Shown: positions 41,565 through 51,117 of the stretch, piece by piece
Layout of the letters: each line of letters starts with the position of its first letter
Numbering within the stretch: the first letter of the stretch is position 1
Assembly: GCF_026004055.1 (NCBI RefSeq)
Contig: NZ_BPIJ01000002.1
Span: 931,803 to 995,802 of the forward strand
DNA from: Meiothermus sp.
Lineage (GTDB): Bacteria; Deinococcota; Deinococci; Deinococcales; Thermaceae
Length of the DNA stretch: 64,000 bases
Reading direction: 5' to 3'
Program-made: the position numbers and the translations under genes
The notes under the pieces: model-generated
Told to the model about the DNA's origin: nothing
The model's input: the letters and a program-made list of their open reading frames with translations, nothing else
Database searches by the model: none

Positions 41565-42809
41565 ATGCGCAGAGCCTTGTTCAGCCTGATCGCCCTACTG
41601 GGGATGGCCCTGGCCCAAGGCCCGGTTACCATCACCTACTGGCAGTACGACTTCCGAAGCAAAGTAGAGGCAGTGGATGAACTGATCAAGCGCTTTGAGG
41701 CCGCCAACCCCGGCATCAAGGTACAACACCAGACCTTCCCCTTCGACGCCTACCAGCAAAAAGTGGCCTCCTCGATTCCGGCCGGCCAGGGGCCCGACGT
41801 GGTCAACCTGTTCTATGGCTGGCTCCCTACGTGGGTTAAGGCCGGGTATCTGGTGCCCCTCCCCGCCGAATACACCAAGCTGCTGGATAGTGAGTTCTCG
41901 AGCCTGGCCCAGGCCGCCAAGGTAGGGGGCAAGCTCTATGGCATGCCTACCGCGGTGCGCTCGCTGGCCCTTTTTTACAACCGCGACCTGCTGAACGCTG
42001 CGGGCTTCAAGACTCCCCCCAAAACCTGGGATGAGTTTTTGAACATCGCTGCCAAGCTTACCGTCAAGGACGGTAACAAGTTCACCCAACTGGGCTACGC
42101 CATGGCCCCCGACGGCCAGGATCACCACCTGGTGCGCGAGGTGCTGGTGCGCCAGTTTGGTGGGCGGCCCTACTCCGACGATGGGCGCAAGGTGCTCTAC
42201 GGCGATGCCGCCGGTCTTAGGGCCTTTACCTTTTATACCGACTGGCTCAAAAAGTACAACGTAGGCACCCTGGGCAACCAGTTCTTCCCCGGCAACAACG
42301 CCTACCGCGATGCTTTCATTGCCGGCAAGGTGGGCATGATTATCGATGGCTCCTTTGCCATCGGCACCATCCGCAACGGGGCCAAGTTCAACTGGGGCGT
42401 AGCCGAGCTGCCCCTGGAAAAAGCCGGGGGCCGCAAGGTGAACTATGGCTCGTTCTGGATGCACGGCCTGACCCCCCTGGCCACCGGGCCCAAGCAGGCG
42501 GCTTCGCTCAAGTTCTTAGAGTTTCTGGTTTCCGAGGAGACCCAGCGCTACTGGCTCGAAAAAGTAGGCGAACTCCCCGCCCGCAAGAGCCTGATCAAAG
42601 ACCCCAAGCTCACCTTGGACAAGGTGTATGGCCCCTTCGTCATCTCGCTGGCCTATGCCAAAGCCACCCCGTTCGTGGACGAGATCGGGCAGCGCAAGGT
42701 AATGACCGACGCCATCAACCGGGTGCTCCTGGAGAACAGAGACCCGGCGGAATCTTGGCGAATTGCGGTGGCCGAAGAGCAAAAGCTGCTGGACAACTTC
42801 TGGAAGTAA
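41565..42809 (+). CDS. Sugar ABC transporter substrate-binding protein
   Basis: 414 residues with a signal peptide (RRALFSLIALLGMALAQG, cleaved near residue 18). The mature protein begins PVTITYWQYDFRSKVEAVDE, typical of CUT1 binding proteins; GQGPDVVNLFYGW and GKLYGMPTAVRSLALFYNRD are conserved family segments. Periplasmic ligand capture. The gene is transcribed with two permeases, but no ATPase gene is attached. The ligand, probably a sugar or oligosaccharide, is not known. Confidence 0.9.
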   Translation: MRRALFSLIALLGMALAQGPVTITYWQYDFRSKVEAVDELIKRFEAANPGIKVQHQTFPFDAYQQKVASSIPAGQGPDVVNLFYGWLPTWVKAGYLVPLPAEYTKLLDSEFSSLAQAAKVGGKLYGMPTAVRSLALFYNRDLLNAAGFKTPPKTWDEFLNIAAKLTVKDGNKFTQLGYAMAPDGQDHHLVREVLVRQFGGRPYSDDGRKVLYGDAAGLRAFTFYTDWLKKYNVGTLGNQFFPGNNAYRDAFIAGKVGMIIDGSFAIGTIRNGAKFNWGVAELPLEKAGGRKVNYGSFWMHGLTPLATGPKQAASLKFLEFLVSEETQRYWLEKVGELPARKSLIKDPKLTLDKVYGPFVISLAYAKATPFVDEIGQRKVMTDAINRVLLENRDPAESWRIAVAEEQKLLDNFWK

Positions 42810-42871
42810 ACAGCGCGGCTTCCGGCTTGTGAACACCCCACAGGCCACAAGCAATAAGCCCCAGCCCATCT

Positions 42872-43789
42872 ATGCCTAAAGCCGCCCCTTCCGAAAAGCG
42901 TGGCATTTCCCTGGCCACCCGCGAGGCGCTATGGGCTTTGGCTTTTCTGGCCATCCCCCTGGCTTTCTTCCTGTTTATTCGCATCTGGCCGGCTTTCCAG
43001 GCCCTGTGGTTGTCGCTTTTTAGCTGGCACGCCGACCCCGCCCAGCGGGTTTTTGTGGGCCTCGAGCACTACCACAAGATGCTCGACGACCCCAACCTGC
43101 GCAAGGCCCTGCAGAACACCTTGATGTACACCTTGCTGGGGGTGCCCACCCAGATGGGACTGGGGCTTCTGATTGCCCTTATGCTCAACGCGGTGACCCG
43201 GTTTCGGGATGTCTTTCGGGCCATCTATTTTGCCCCCTATGTCACCCCGGCGGCGGCCATCGCCTGGGTTTTTAGCTGGATGCTCTCGCCCAACTTCGGC
43301 ATCGTCAACGAGATGCTGGGCTTGCTGGGCATCCCCCCGCAGCCCTTCCTCACCAAGCCCTCCCAGGCCCTGGCCACCGTGACCATGATTGTGGTGTGGC
43401 AAAACCTGGGCTTTCAGGTGGTGCTGTTTTTGGCCGGTCTGCAAAACATCCCGCGCGACTATTACGAGGCCGCCCGCATAGATGGGGCCAGCCCCTTTCA
43501 GCTTTTCCGCCACATCACCCTGCCCTTGCTAAACCCGGTGATGGTCTTCTCGGCGGTGATCGGCACCATCGGCTTTTTGCAGCTTTTTACCCAGGTGGTG
43601 AACCTGAACTTCACCGACCAGGGTGGGCCGCTTGGCTCCACCCTGACCCTGGCCCTCTACATCTACCAGGTGGCTTTTGGCCGTTTCGATTTAGGTTATG
43701 CGGCGGCCATTACGGTTTTGTTGTTTGTGATTATCCTGGCCATCACCTTAGTACAGCTCCGGCTTTTGTCGCGACGGGTGGAGTACTAG
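42872..43789 (+). CDS. Sugar ABC transporter permease (MalF-like)
   Basis: 305 residues with six helices. The cytoplasmic EAA loop is YYEAARIDGASPFQLFRHIT, giving LPLLNPV. A charged N-terminus precedes helix 1. It abuts the next permease directly (stop TAG, then ATG). Confidence 0.92.
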   Translation: MPKAAPSEKRGISLATREALWALAFLAIPLAFFLFIRIWPAFQALWLSLFSWHADPAQRVFVGLEHYHKMLDDPNLRKALQNTLMYTLLGVPTQMGLGLLIALMLNAVTRFRDVFRAIYFAPYVTPAAAIAWVFSWMLSPNFGIVNEMLGLLGIPPQPFLTKPSQALATVTMIVVWQNLGFQVVLFLAGLQNIPRDYYEAARIDGASPFQLFRHITLPLLNPVMVFSAVIGTIGFLQLFTQVVNLNFTDQGGPLGSTLTLALYIYQVAFGRFDLGYAAAITVLLFVIILAITLVQLRLLSRRVEY

Positions 43790-44602
43790 ATGAAGCGCCT
43801 GACCACCTACGCGATCTACCTCCTGCTGGTATTGGGCAGCGTGGTGATGTTCTTCCCGTTTGTGTGGATGTTCCTTACCTCGCTCAAGCCTTTTGCCGAA
43901 ATTTTCGAGCTCGAGCTTTTGCCCCAGGCTGCTACCCTGGACAACTACCGCGAGGTGCTGTTCAAAACCCAGTTTCCGCGCTGGTTCCTGAACAGCCTGG
44001 TGGTGGCTTGCATTACCACCCTCTCGGTCTTGTTTTTCGACGCCCTGGTGGGCTATACCCTGGCCAAGCTGCGGTTCCCTGGCAGGGCGCTGGTGTTTGT
44101 GTTGATCCTCTCTACCCTGATGGTGCCCACCGAGATGCTGATTATCCCCTGGTTTGTGATGAGCACCGAGTACGGCTGGGTCAACACTTACTGGGGGCTT
44201 TTGTTCCCGGGCCTGATCAGCGCGTTTGGGGTGTTTTTGCTGCGCCAGTTCTTTGAAACCCTGCCCACCGATCTGCTGGACGCCGGGCGCATAGATGGCT
44301 TGAGCGAGTTCGGGGTGTTCTGGCGCATCGCTTTCCCGCTGGTGCGCCCGGCCCTGGCCGCTTTGGGCATCTTTACTTTCCTGGGCAACTGGAACGCCTT
44401 TTTGTGGCCCCTGATTGTGGTGCAGACCGCCAATATGCGCACGGTACCGGTGGGGGTAGCGCTGTTCTCGAGCGAGGCCGGCACGGCCTGGAACCTGATC
44501 ATGGCCGCCAGCAGCCTGGCGGTGTTGCCGGTGTTGTTGGTGTTTTTGTTCTTCCAGCGCCAGATTATCGAGGGGGTGGTGCTGACGGGGGTTAAGGGCT
44601 AA
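43790..44602 (+). CDS. Sugar ABC transporter permease (MalG-like)
   Basis: 270 residues with six helices. EAA loop LLDAGRIDGLSEFGVFWRIA, then FPLVRPAL. It begins immediately after the MalF-like gene. The operon lacks an ATP-binding subunit, so it probably borrows one such as that encoded at 6109-7170. Confidence 0.92.
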   Translation: MKRLTTYAIYLLLVLGSVVMFFPFVWMFLTSLKPFAEIFELELLPQAATLDNYREVLFKTQFPRWFLNSLVVACITTLSVLFFDALVGYTLAKLRFPGRALVFVLILSTLMVPTEMLIIPWFVMSTEYGWVNTYWGLLFPGLISAFGVFLLRQFFETLPTDLLDAGRIDGLSEFGVFWRIAFPLVRPALAALGIFTFLGNWNAFLWPLIVVQTANMRTVPVGVALFSSEAGTAWNLIMAASSLAVLPVLLVFLFFQRQIIEGVVLTGVKG

Positions 44603-44680
44603 GCACTTTGCGTCTTCATCAAATCTTCGCATTCCGTACACCGAACTTTGGCTATGCTAGAGGAAAATCGAGGAATGAAC

Positions 44681-46021
44681 ATGACCCGTTCCCGCCCACG
44701 AAACCGCATTCTCTGGCTCTGGTTAATCGTGGCCCTGGCAGTAGGGCTGGGAGCGTATCTTTTGCTACGGCCCAAATCGGTTGCCACCAACGCCCCCACG
44801 GTGGAGACCGCCGCCGTGCAGCAGGAGATGTTTAGGGTTTCGGTCTCGGGGCCGGGCACCCTCGAGCCTGTCCAGTCCCTTGCGGTCAAGCCCGCCGTGA
44901 ACGGCACCGTGCTCAAGCTACCCAATGTGGGCGACCGGGTGCAGCGGGGGCAGCTCATTGTGCAACTCGACCCCACCAACTACACCCGCGCCCTAGAGAA
45001 TGCCCGGCTGGCCTTGCAGAAGGCCCAGGCCAACCTCGACAAACTGCGCTCCGACCAGGCCAGCGCCCTGGCCACGGCCCGGCAGAACCTGGCCAGCGCC
45101 GAAGTGGCGTATGCGAATGCGAGGCGCGACCTCGAGGCCGCCCGCACCAACCTCCAGGCCACCCAAAAGCTCTACGAGCTGGGCGGGGCCAGCGCCCAGA
45201 GCTTGCAAAACGCCCGCGACGCCTACGCCAAGGCCCAGGCGGCCCTCGAGGTGGCCCAGGTCAACCTCACCACCGCCCGGCAGGCCCTCTCGCTCCGGAG
45301 TAGCGCCAACGCCCAGGATCTGCGCAATGCGCAAATTGCCGTGGAGCAGGCCCGGCTCGAGGTCAAGAATGCCGAGGAAAACCTGGCCGACACAAAAATC
45401 TACGCCCCCTTCGATGGCGTGGTCTCGGAAGTGAACGCCCAGGTGGGCAGCATCGGGGTGGGGGCCACGGTCAGCAACAGCACCGCCCTGCTCACCCTGA
45501 TCGACGATTCCAGCGTGAACCTGCCGGTGCAGATTGACGAGAGCGAGATTGCCAGGGTCAAGGTGGGGCAAAAGGTCGAGGTGACGCTGGACGCCTTCAG
45601 CGGGGAAACCTTCGAGGGCAAGGTCACGGCCATTGCCCCCAAGGCCCAGATTCAGCAAAACATCGCCTTTTTCTACGTGACCGTAAACATCCCCAACCCC
45701 GAGCGCAAGCTGCGGCCCGGCATGAGCGCCGAGGGGGAGATCATCATTGAGGAAATTCCCCAGGCCCTCACCATCCCCAAGCGGGCCGTGCAGACCGTGC
45801 GCAACCGGGCCTATGTGGACGTGCTCCAGCCCGACGGCAGCAGAGAGACCGTGCGGGTGGTGCTGGGGCCGGACGACGGGGTGAAGCAGGTAGTTTTGGA
45901 GGGGCTCAAACCCGGTCAGCAGGTGGTGCTCCCCAGCCGGGTGCAGTCCACCTCGAATAGCCAAGGCAGCCAGGGCGGCCTGCGCCTGCCCTTAGGCGCC
46001 CCTACGGGAGGTGGGCGGTGA
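44681..46021 (+). CDS. MacA-like periplasmic adaptor (HlyD/RND-MFP family)
   Basis: 446 residues from the ATG at 44681, seven bases after GAGG. One N-terminal helix (RILWLWLIVALAVGLGAYLL). Lipoyl/biotinyl-like halves: FRVSVSGPGTLEPVQSLAVK and KIYAPFDGVVSEVNAQVGSI. In between are long coiled-coil helices (about 100-230) rich in Ala/Arg/Gln. A beta-barrel domain follows (VNLPVQIDESEIARVKVGQK). It links the ABC pump to an outer-membrane channel. It overlaps the ATPase gene by four bases. Confidence 0.9.
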   Translation: MTRSRPRNRILWLWLIVALAVGLGAYLLLRPKSVATNAPTVETAAVQQEMFRVSVSGPGTLEPVQSLAVKPAVNGTVLKLPNVGDRVQRGQLIVQLDPTNYTRALENARLALQKAQANLDKLRSDQASALATARQNLASAEVAYANARRDLEAARTNLQATQKLYELGGASAQSLQNARDAYAKAQAALEVAQVNLTTARQALSLRSSANAQDLRNAQIAVEQARLEVKNAEENLADTKIYAPFDGVVSEVNAQVGSIGVGATVSNSTALLTLIDDSSVNLPVQIDESEIARVKVGQKVEVTLDAFSGETFEGKVTAIAPKAQIQQNIAFFYVTVNIPNPERKLRPGMSAEGEIIIEEIPQALTIPKRAVQTVRNRAYVDVLQPDGSRETVRVVLGPDDGVKQVVLEGLKPGQQVVLPSRVQSTSNSQGSQGGLRLPLGAPTGGGR

Positions 46022-46731
46022 CGGTGGTCGCGCTCGAGCAGGTGCGCAAGGTGTACAAGAGCGGAGCAGTGGAGTTTGAAGCCCTCAAGGGGGTCTCGCT
46101 CCAGATTCGCCAAGGCGAGATGGTAGCCCTGATGGGGCCTTCGGGCTCGGGTAAAACCACCCTGATGCAAATTATTGGCCTGCTGGATCGGCCCACTGCA
46201 GGGCGCTATTTGCTGGCCGAACAAGACGTGACCACCCTCACCGAAAACGAGCGGGCCGAGGTGCGCAACCAGGAAATCGGCTTCGTTTTTCAGGCCTTTC
46301 ACCTGCTGCCACGCCTGAACGTGCTGGAAAACGTGGAGGTGCCGCTCATCTACGCGGGCTATGGCCCCGAAGAACGGCACGCGCGGGCGGTGGAGGTGCT
46401 GCAAAAGGTGGGGCTGGGGGACAAGCTCAAGAACCTACCCTCGCAGCTTTCGGGGGGCCAGAAGCAGCGGGTGGCGGTGGCCCGGGCCCTTACCATGCGC
46501 CCCTCCATCCTGCTGGCCGACGAGCCTACCGGCAACCTCGACTCCAAGACCGCCGCCGAGGTGATGCGGCTCTTTCAGGAGCTCAACGACGAGGGCACCT
46601 GCGTGATTGTGGTCACCCACGAACCCGACATCGCCGAGTACACCGGGCGCATCGTGCGCATCCGTGACGGACAGATCGAGTCGGACGGCCCCAACCCCCA
46701 CCGTAAGCGGGCTATAGGAGGGCTGGCATGA
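46018..46731 (+). CDS. MacB/LolD-type ABC ATPase
   Basis: 237 residues. Walker [11 protein letters not shown]-loop [20 protein letters not shown]; signature [15 protein letters not shown]; Walker [15 protein letters not shown]-switch [11 protein letters not shown]. The [10 protein letters not shown] variant is typical of the MacB/LolCDE family. Overlaps by four bases on both sides indicate coupled translation with the adaptor and permease. Confidence 0.93.
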   Translation: MTVVALEQVRKVYKSGAVEFEALKGVSLQIRQGEMVALMGPSGSGKTTLMQIIGLLDRPTAGRYLLAEQDVTTLTENERAEVRNQEIGFVFQAFHLLPRLNVLENVEVPLIYAGYGPEERHARAVEVLQKVGLGDKLKNLPSQLSGGQKQRVAVARALTMRPSILLADEPTGNLDSKTAAEVMRLFQELNDEGTCVIVVTHEPDIAEYTGRIVRIRDGQIESDGPNPHRKRAIGGLA

Positions 46732-48014
46732 GCGCAGCCATGGTTACACCCAAAAAAGTGCGCTCCCGCATGGCCGGGATGAATCCCTGGCAGGTGTTTC
46801 GTATTGCCTGGCGGGCCATCCTGGGGAACCCCCTGCGTTCCATTCTGACCACCCTGGGGGTGATTATTGGGGTGGCCGCGGTGGTGGCCCTGACCATGGT
46901 GGGCCAGGGTTCCACCGCCAACATCACCCGTTCGCTGCAAAGCCTGGGCACCAATCTGCTCACCATCGGCAGCGCCACAGGAGGCCGGGGGCCGGGGTTC
47001 GGCCTGGTACGCTTTGGCGGCCCCCAGACCATCACCCTAGCCGACGCCGAGGCGGTCAAGGCGGCGTTTGCAGGCCGCCTGGCCGGGGTGGCGCCCGCCC
47101 TGCAAAGCAACCAGCAGGTCAAGGTGGGGGCCAGCAACCTGAACGCCACCGTGATTGGCACCTGGCCCGACTATGCCAGCGTCCGCAACGCCCAGCCGGC
47201 ACAGGGTAGCTTCTTCAGCGAGGCCGACGTACAAAGCCGAAGGCGGGTGGCGGTGATTGGCTACGGCATCGCCCAGGATCTGTTTGGCGGCCAGGATCCC
47301 ATCGGCCAGCGCCTCCGCATTGCGGGCATCTCCTTTACGGTGGTGGGGGTGCTGCCCGACAAGGGCGACTCGGGTTTTGCCAGCCCCAACTACCAGGTAA
47401 TGGTACCGCTTTCCACCTACCTCCAGCGCCTCGCCCGCAGCAGCAGCGGCGAGCCCCGGGTAAACGCCATTTATGTGCAGGCTCCAGACAAGGACTCGCT
47501 CGCCCGCCTCCAGCAAGACCTGACCGACTTCATGGCCCAGCGCCGTAAAGTGACCGACCCCAGCGAGTACGACTTTAGCGTGCAGAACCAGGCCGATGCG
47601 CTGGCCTCGGTCAACCAGGTCACCCAGACCATGACCCTCTTTTTGGGTGGGGTGGCCGGAATTAGCCTTTTGGTGGGCGGGATTGGCATCATGAACATCA
47701 TGCTGGTCTCGGTCACCGAGCGTACCCGCGAGATCGGCATCCGCAAGGCCCTGGGGGCCAAACCCCGCGACATCCTGACCCAGTTTCTGGTGGAGTCGGT
47801 GGTGCTATCGGTGGGGGGCGGCATCCTGGGCATCTTTCTGGGGCTGGCCATGGCCCGCAGCGTGGGGCAACTGCTGCGGGTGACCCCCATCTTCGACCCC
47901 TTCAGCATGGTGCTGGCCTTTGTGTTCTCGGTGGCGGTGGGGGTCTTCTTTGGCTACTACCCGGCCTCGAGGGCCGCCCGGCTCGACCCGGTGGAGTCGC
48001 TTAGGTATGAGTAA
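46728..48014 (+). CDS. MacB-type ABC permease (FtsX-like)
   Basis: 428 residues. Helix 1 lies within NPLRSILTTLGVIIGVAAVV; a periplasmic MacB core domain spans about 70-290; then three helices beginning FLGGVAGISLLVGGIGIMNI. The loop TERTREIGIRKALGAKPRDI is the coupling motif. It couples ATP use to extrusion of a macrolide, peptide or lipoprotein across the envelope; the substrate is unknown. Confidence 0.92.
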   Translation: MSAAMVTPKKVRSRMAGMNPWQVFRIAWRAILGNPLRSILTTLGVIIGVAAVVALTMVGQGSTANITRSLQSLGTNLLTIGSATGGRGPGFGLVRFGGPQTITLADAEAVKAAFAGRLAGVAPALQSNQQVKVGASNLNATVIGTWPDYASVRNAQPAQGSFFSEADVQSRRRVAVIGYGIAQDLFGGQDPIGQRLRIAGISFTVVGVLPDKGDSGFASPNYQVMVPLSTYLQRLARSSSGEPRVNAIYVQAPDKDSLARLQQDLTDFMAQRRKVTDPSEYDFSVQNQADALASVNQVTQTMTLFLGGVAGISLLVGGIGIMNIMLVSVTERTREIGIRKALGAKPRDILTQFLVESVVLSVGGGILGIFLGLAMARSVGQLLRVTPIFDPFSMVLAFVFSVAVGVFFGYYPASRAARLDPVESLRYE

Positions 48015-48259
48015 CAAGCGCTCTAGCTATCCGCCATTGTTCAGCGGGGTGGCGGTTACGCTATCGCAAGCCGGAAACCCTGAGCTAAGGGTACGGGAGT
48101 TATCAACATATACAAAGATGCACAGGCCATTTCGAAGAGGCGCCAAAAGATGTTTGCAAGCCTAAAGTTTTGGCAATCCGCTATCGACCAGCGGCCTCCG
48201 CCTTTCTTTATCACTTCTACACAAAGCAAATGCAAACTATGGGCGTTTGAGGAGGGAGC

Positions 48260-48805
48260 ATGAAGAGATGGTTGAGCCTGCTGGCTACCCTGGCTTTAGG
48301 CGTGGCGCTGGCCCAGGGAGGGCCGCCCAACATCACCCCGGAGATGCGGCAGCGCTTTGAGGCCTACCGCCCGGTTTTCGACCTGGTAGCGACTATTGGC
48401 CTGCTGGACGAGCTCGAGAAACAGCGAGGACTGGCTCTAACCAAAGCCCAGGCTCAGAAGCTCTTGCCCATTCTGCGCGACCTGCAAAACCGCACCGACC
48501 TGAAGCCCGCCGATGCCGGCAAAATTCTCTCCAACATCGAGGACAACATCCTGACCCCGGCCCAGCTCAAGTGGATAGATGAGACCATCCTCAAGCAAAG
48601 GGAGGAAGCCCGCCAGCGCCGCGAGGCCGGTGGGCAGAACCCCCAGGCGGGTCAGGGCAATTTCCAGGGGCCACCGGGGGGGCCTGGAGGCCGGGGCGGG
48701 CTCTTCCAGGCCATCGCCCAGGGCAAGCCCTACAACCCCTTCAAGGAGCAGCCCCGCGCCGCCGATAACCTCAAGAACCTGATTGCATTACTGAGCAAAA
48801 AATAG
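48260..48805 (+). CDS. Secreted hypothetical protein linked to the MacAB-like set
   Basis: 181 residues with a signal peptide (KRWLSLLATLALGVALAQ). The mature part has helical segments with KAQAQKLLPILRDLQNRTDL and LTPAQLKWIDETILKQREEA, then a Gly/Pro/Gln-rich linker (about 125-150). A helical periplasmic protein with this LTPAQ element recalls metal- or stress-related Spy/CpxP-like or efflux-associated helpers; this is a weak resemblance. GAGGAGGGAGC precedes the ATG. The 245-base gap before it has no recognised feature. Confidence 0.65.
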   Translation: MKRWLSLLATLALGVALAQGGPPNITPEMRQRFEAYRPVFDLVATIGLLDELEKQRGLALTKAQAQKLLPILRDLQNRTDLKPADAGKILSNIEDNILTPAQLKWIDETILKQREEARQRREAGGQNPQAGQGNFQGPPGGPGGRGGLFQAIAQGKPYNPFKEQPRAADNLKNLIALLSKK

Positions 48806-49016
48806 AGCGCTCTTCACAAATATTGAGCCATGGGGGACTAATGGTCTGGTAACTAAATTTCCGAAGTTATGTACCGCACACCGAATACATCGATGTAGAG
48901 ATTCCATCCCACTTCGGCCCTCGAGATGGCCTAAAAACGCCCTACCTACCGCGTAGGGAGGGTGGGGGAGGGTATCAGGCAAGGCCCCCAATCCGCTGCC
49001 AGGTCAGCCACCCCAC
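48802..49016 (+). mobile_element. MITE-like element family A, copy 3 (truncated) with flanking module
   Basis: 48802-48840 is the TAGAGCGCTCTTCACAAATA module. From 48840 the element matches full copies for about 175 bases, including the first GC hairpin, with an internal deletion of about nine bases near 49000, and stops after CAGCCACCCCAC. The right half and right inverted repeat are missing. The left boundary is the same as in copy 5. The truncation point lies in the LOG gene coding sequence. Confidence 0.8.
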
Positions 49017-49427
49017 ATGCACCCCCAGAGGCTTCTGGGGTTTGCCGTGCATCAAAGCAATGTGGTTCAGGTTCCAGGCCGCCAGGATTTCGGCTAAAGT
49101 GCCCACCCCGCCCGGCAGGGCCAGGCAGGCCACCCCCACATCGATCAGCCGCTCGATGCGGGTGAGCAGCGACGAGGAGGGTAGCTCCAGATCCACGTGC
49201 AGGTTGGGCCCATTGCGGTGGGGGAACAGGACGGGCGCGGTGATGCCCACCACCAGCCCGCCGGCCTCCTTGGCCCCTTGTGATACACCTTCCATCGCCC
49301 CGTTGTACCCGCCCGTAGCCACGCCGAAACCGGCCTCGGCAATGGCCCGCCCCCAGGCGCGAGCCACGGCAAAAGCCGAGGTGCCGGGTTGCACCCTGGA
49401 CGAACCAAACACAGTTACGAGTCGCAT
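48975..49427 (-). pseudogene. LOG-family protein, 3' end replaced by a MITE fragment
   Basis: 150 residues as read: MRLVTVFGSSRVQPGTSAFA at the start, then GFGVATGGYNGAMEGVSQGA (a GGY.GxMEA-like motif), FPHRNG, and LPGGVGTLAEILAAWNL, the PGGxGTxxE motif of the lysine-decarboxylase-like/cytokinin phosphoribohydrolase superfamily. The last 11 codons (WLTWQRIGGLA) come from MITE copy 3, so the native C-terminal helix is lost. TAGGCT lies six bases before the ATG on the minus strand (leaderless). It may still fold, because the catalytic motifs are kept. Confidence 0.75.
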
Positions 49428-49646
49428 GGATATAGCCTACGCTGCTGCTTGGGCTTTGTGACAGCCTCGAGGCGAGGCTTCTTGGTTCCCCCAGTGGTAA
49501 AACCCACCGTTATTTGACCGTTAAGCTGTTACAAGCGCTGGGTTTGTACGATATCCTGGTGCCAATGGTTTACAATTCCACTCATACATACCATTGGTGA
49601 GCCCTTCTATATTTTGTGAACTAGAGATTTTTGAGAACTGAAGAGT

Positions 49647-51116
49647 ATGGCTCAGCCTGTCACCGCCTGGACGAATACCTCAACCGATGCGCTTTCAGTC
49701 GGTGTTTCTCGGGCCTGGCTGCCTTCAATTGCAATCGTGGTGATGCTATGGCTGACCGATGTGCTGGCCCTCGAGCTCTCGCTGGGGCTGGCACTGGGCC
49801 TGCGGAGCCTGTTGGGCTGGTGGCCGCACGAGGTGCCTATCGGCCACTATGGTTATGCGGCTTTAGCCCTGGCGGTGTTTCCGGTCGGCTATGCTTTTTG
49901 GGCCCTATACCCTGGCTACGGTATTCATCCGGTCGAGCGCATGCGCCGTACAGTGCACATTACCCTGATGCTCTTTATTTGCACTGGGGCGGTGCTGGGC
50001 ATCTTACCCACAACCCGGCCCTACCTGGCTGTGGTCGCCCTTACCGGGTTGCTGGCCGTGCCGTTGGTGCCCTTGCTCAATGCCCTAACGCGGGAGATTC
50101 TGGTTCGTAAGAACCGCTGGGGGTATCCGGTGGTGATCCTGGGGGCCGGCCTGATCGGGGCGATGGTGGCTCGAGCGCTCCAGAGCGAACGCTACTTGGG
50201 CATGGTTCCGGTAGCTTTTCTGGACGACGATCCGCAAAAGCAAAACCGCCGGGTCGAGGGGGTTCCGGTGATGGGGGGCCTGCACCTGGCCGAAGAGCTC
50301 AGCCGTCAAGGGGTACGCGAAGCCCTGGTGGCCATCTCGAGCATTGGGCGGGCCGAACTCAAGGCGTTGGTCAACCGCCTGCCGTTTTTGCACGTCACCG
50401 TGGTGCCCGACCTGGGCGAGCCCACCATCGAATGGTTCTCGGTTCGCAGCATAGGCCGGATTCATGGCCTGGCGGTGCGGAAAAACCTTTTGCTGCCGCG
50501 CAACCGGGTTATGAAGTGGTGGATGGATCGGCTTTTGGGCTGGCCGCTGTTTGTGCTGTGTTTGCCGCTGATAGGGCTGCTGGCCTTGTGGGTGCGCCTG
50601 GTGAGCCCTGGCTCGCCCTTCTTCACCCAAACCCGCGAGGGCCTGGGGGGCCAACCCATCCAAATCGTCAAACTACGCACCATGTACCCCGACGCCGAGC
50701 AGCGCCTACAGCGCTACCTGGCCGAGAACCCCCAGGCCAAGGCCGAATGGGAACGCTCTTTCAAGCTCAAGCGGGATCCCCGCATCCTGCCTGGAGTGGG
50801 CTACTTTTTGCGCAAAACCAGCTTAGACGAGCTGCCCCAGCTCTACAACGTGGTGCGGGGCGAGATGAGCCTGGTGGGGCCGCGCCCTTTTCCGCACTAC
50901 CACCTCGAGCGTTTCTCGCCCGAGTTCCGCAAGCTGCGCCACAGCGTGCTACCGGGTCTGACCGGTTTCTGGCAGGTGCTGGCCCGCTCCGACAGCGACC
51001 TCCAATTGCAAGAAGAGCTCGATACCTACTACATTCGCAACTGGTCACCCTGGCTCGACATCTATTTGTTGTTCCGCACCGTGATGGCGGTGCTGGGGGC
51101 TAAAGGAGCCTACTGA
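49647..51116 (+). CDS. WbaP-type polyprenyl-phosphate sugar-phosphate transferase
   Basis: 489 residues. Four to five N-terminal helices, a central Rossmann-like CoA-binding-type domain with VVILGAGLIGAMVARALQSE, one helix near 300 (WPLFVLCLPLIGLLALWVRL), and the catalytic C-terminal domain: VKLRTMYPDAEQRL, RKTSLDELPQLYNVVRGEMS and LVGPRPFPHYH. It loads the first sugar phosphate onto undecaprenyl phosphate, starting exopolysaccharide or capsule assembly. It is two bases before the WecG-like gene. Confidence 0.93.
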   Translation: MAQPVTAWTNTSTDALSVGVSRAWLPSIAIVVMLWLTDVLALELSLGLALGLRSLLGWWPHEVPIGHYGYAALALAVFPVGYAFWALYPGYGIHPVERMRRTVHITLMLFICTGAVLGILPTTRPYLAVVALTGLLAVPLVPLLNALTREILVRKNRWGYPVVILGAGLIGAMVARALQSERYLGMVPVAFLDDDPQKQNRRVEGVPVMGGLHLAEELSRQGVREALVAISSIGRAELKALVNRLPFLHVTVVPDLGEPTIEWFSVRSIGRIHGLAVRKNLLLPRNRVMKWWMDRLLGWPLFVLCLPLIGLLALWVRLVSPGSPFFTQTREGLGGQPIQIVKLRTMYPDAEQRLQRYLAENPQAKAEWERSFKLKRDPRILPGVGYFLRKTSLDELPQLYNVVRGEMSLVGPRPFPHYHLERFSPEFRKLRHSVLPGLTGFWQVLARSDSDLQLQEELDTYYIRNWSPWLDIYLLFRTVMAVLGAKGAY

Positions 51117-51117
51117 T

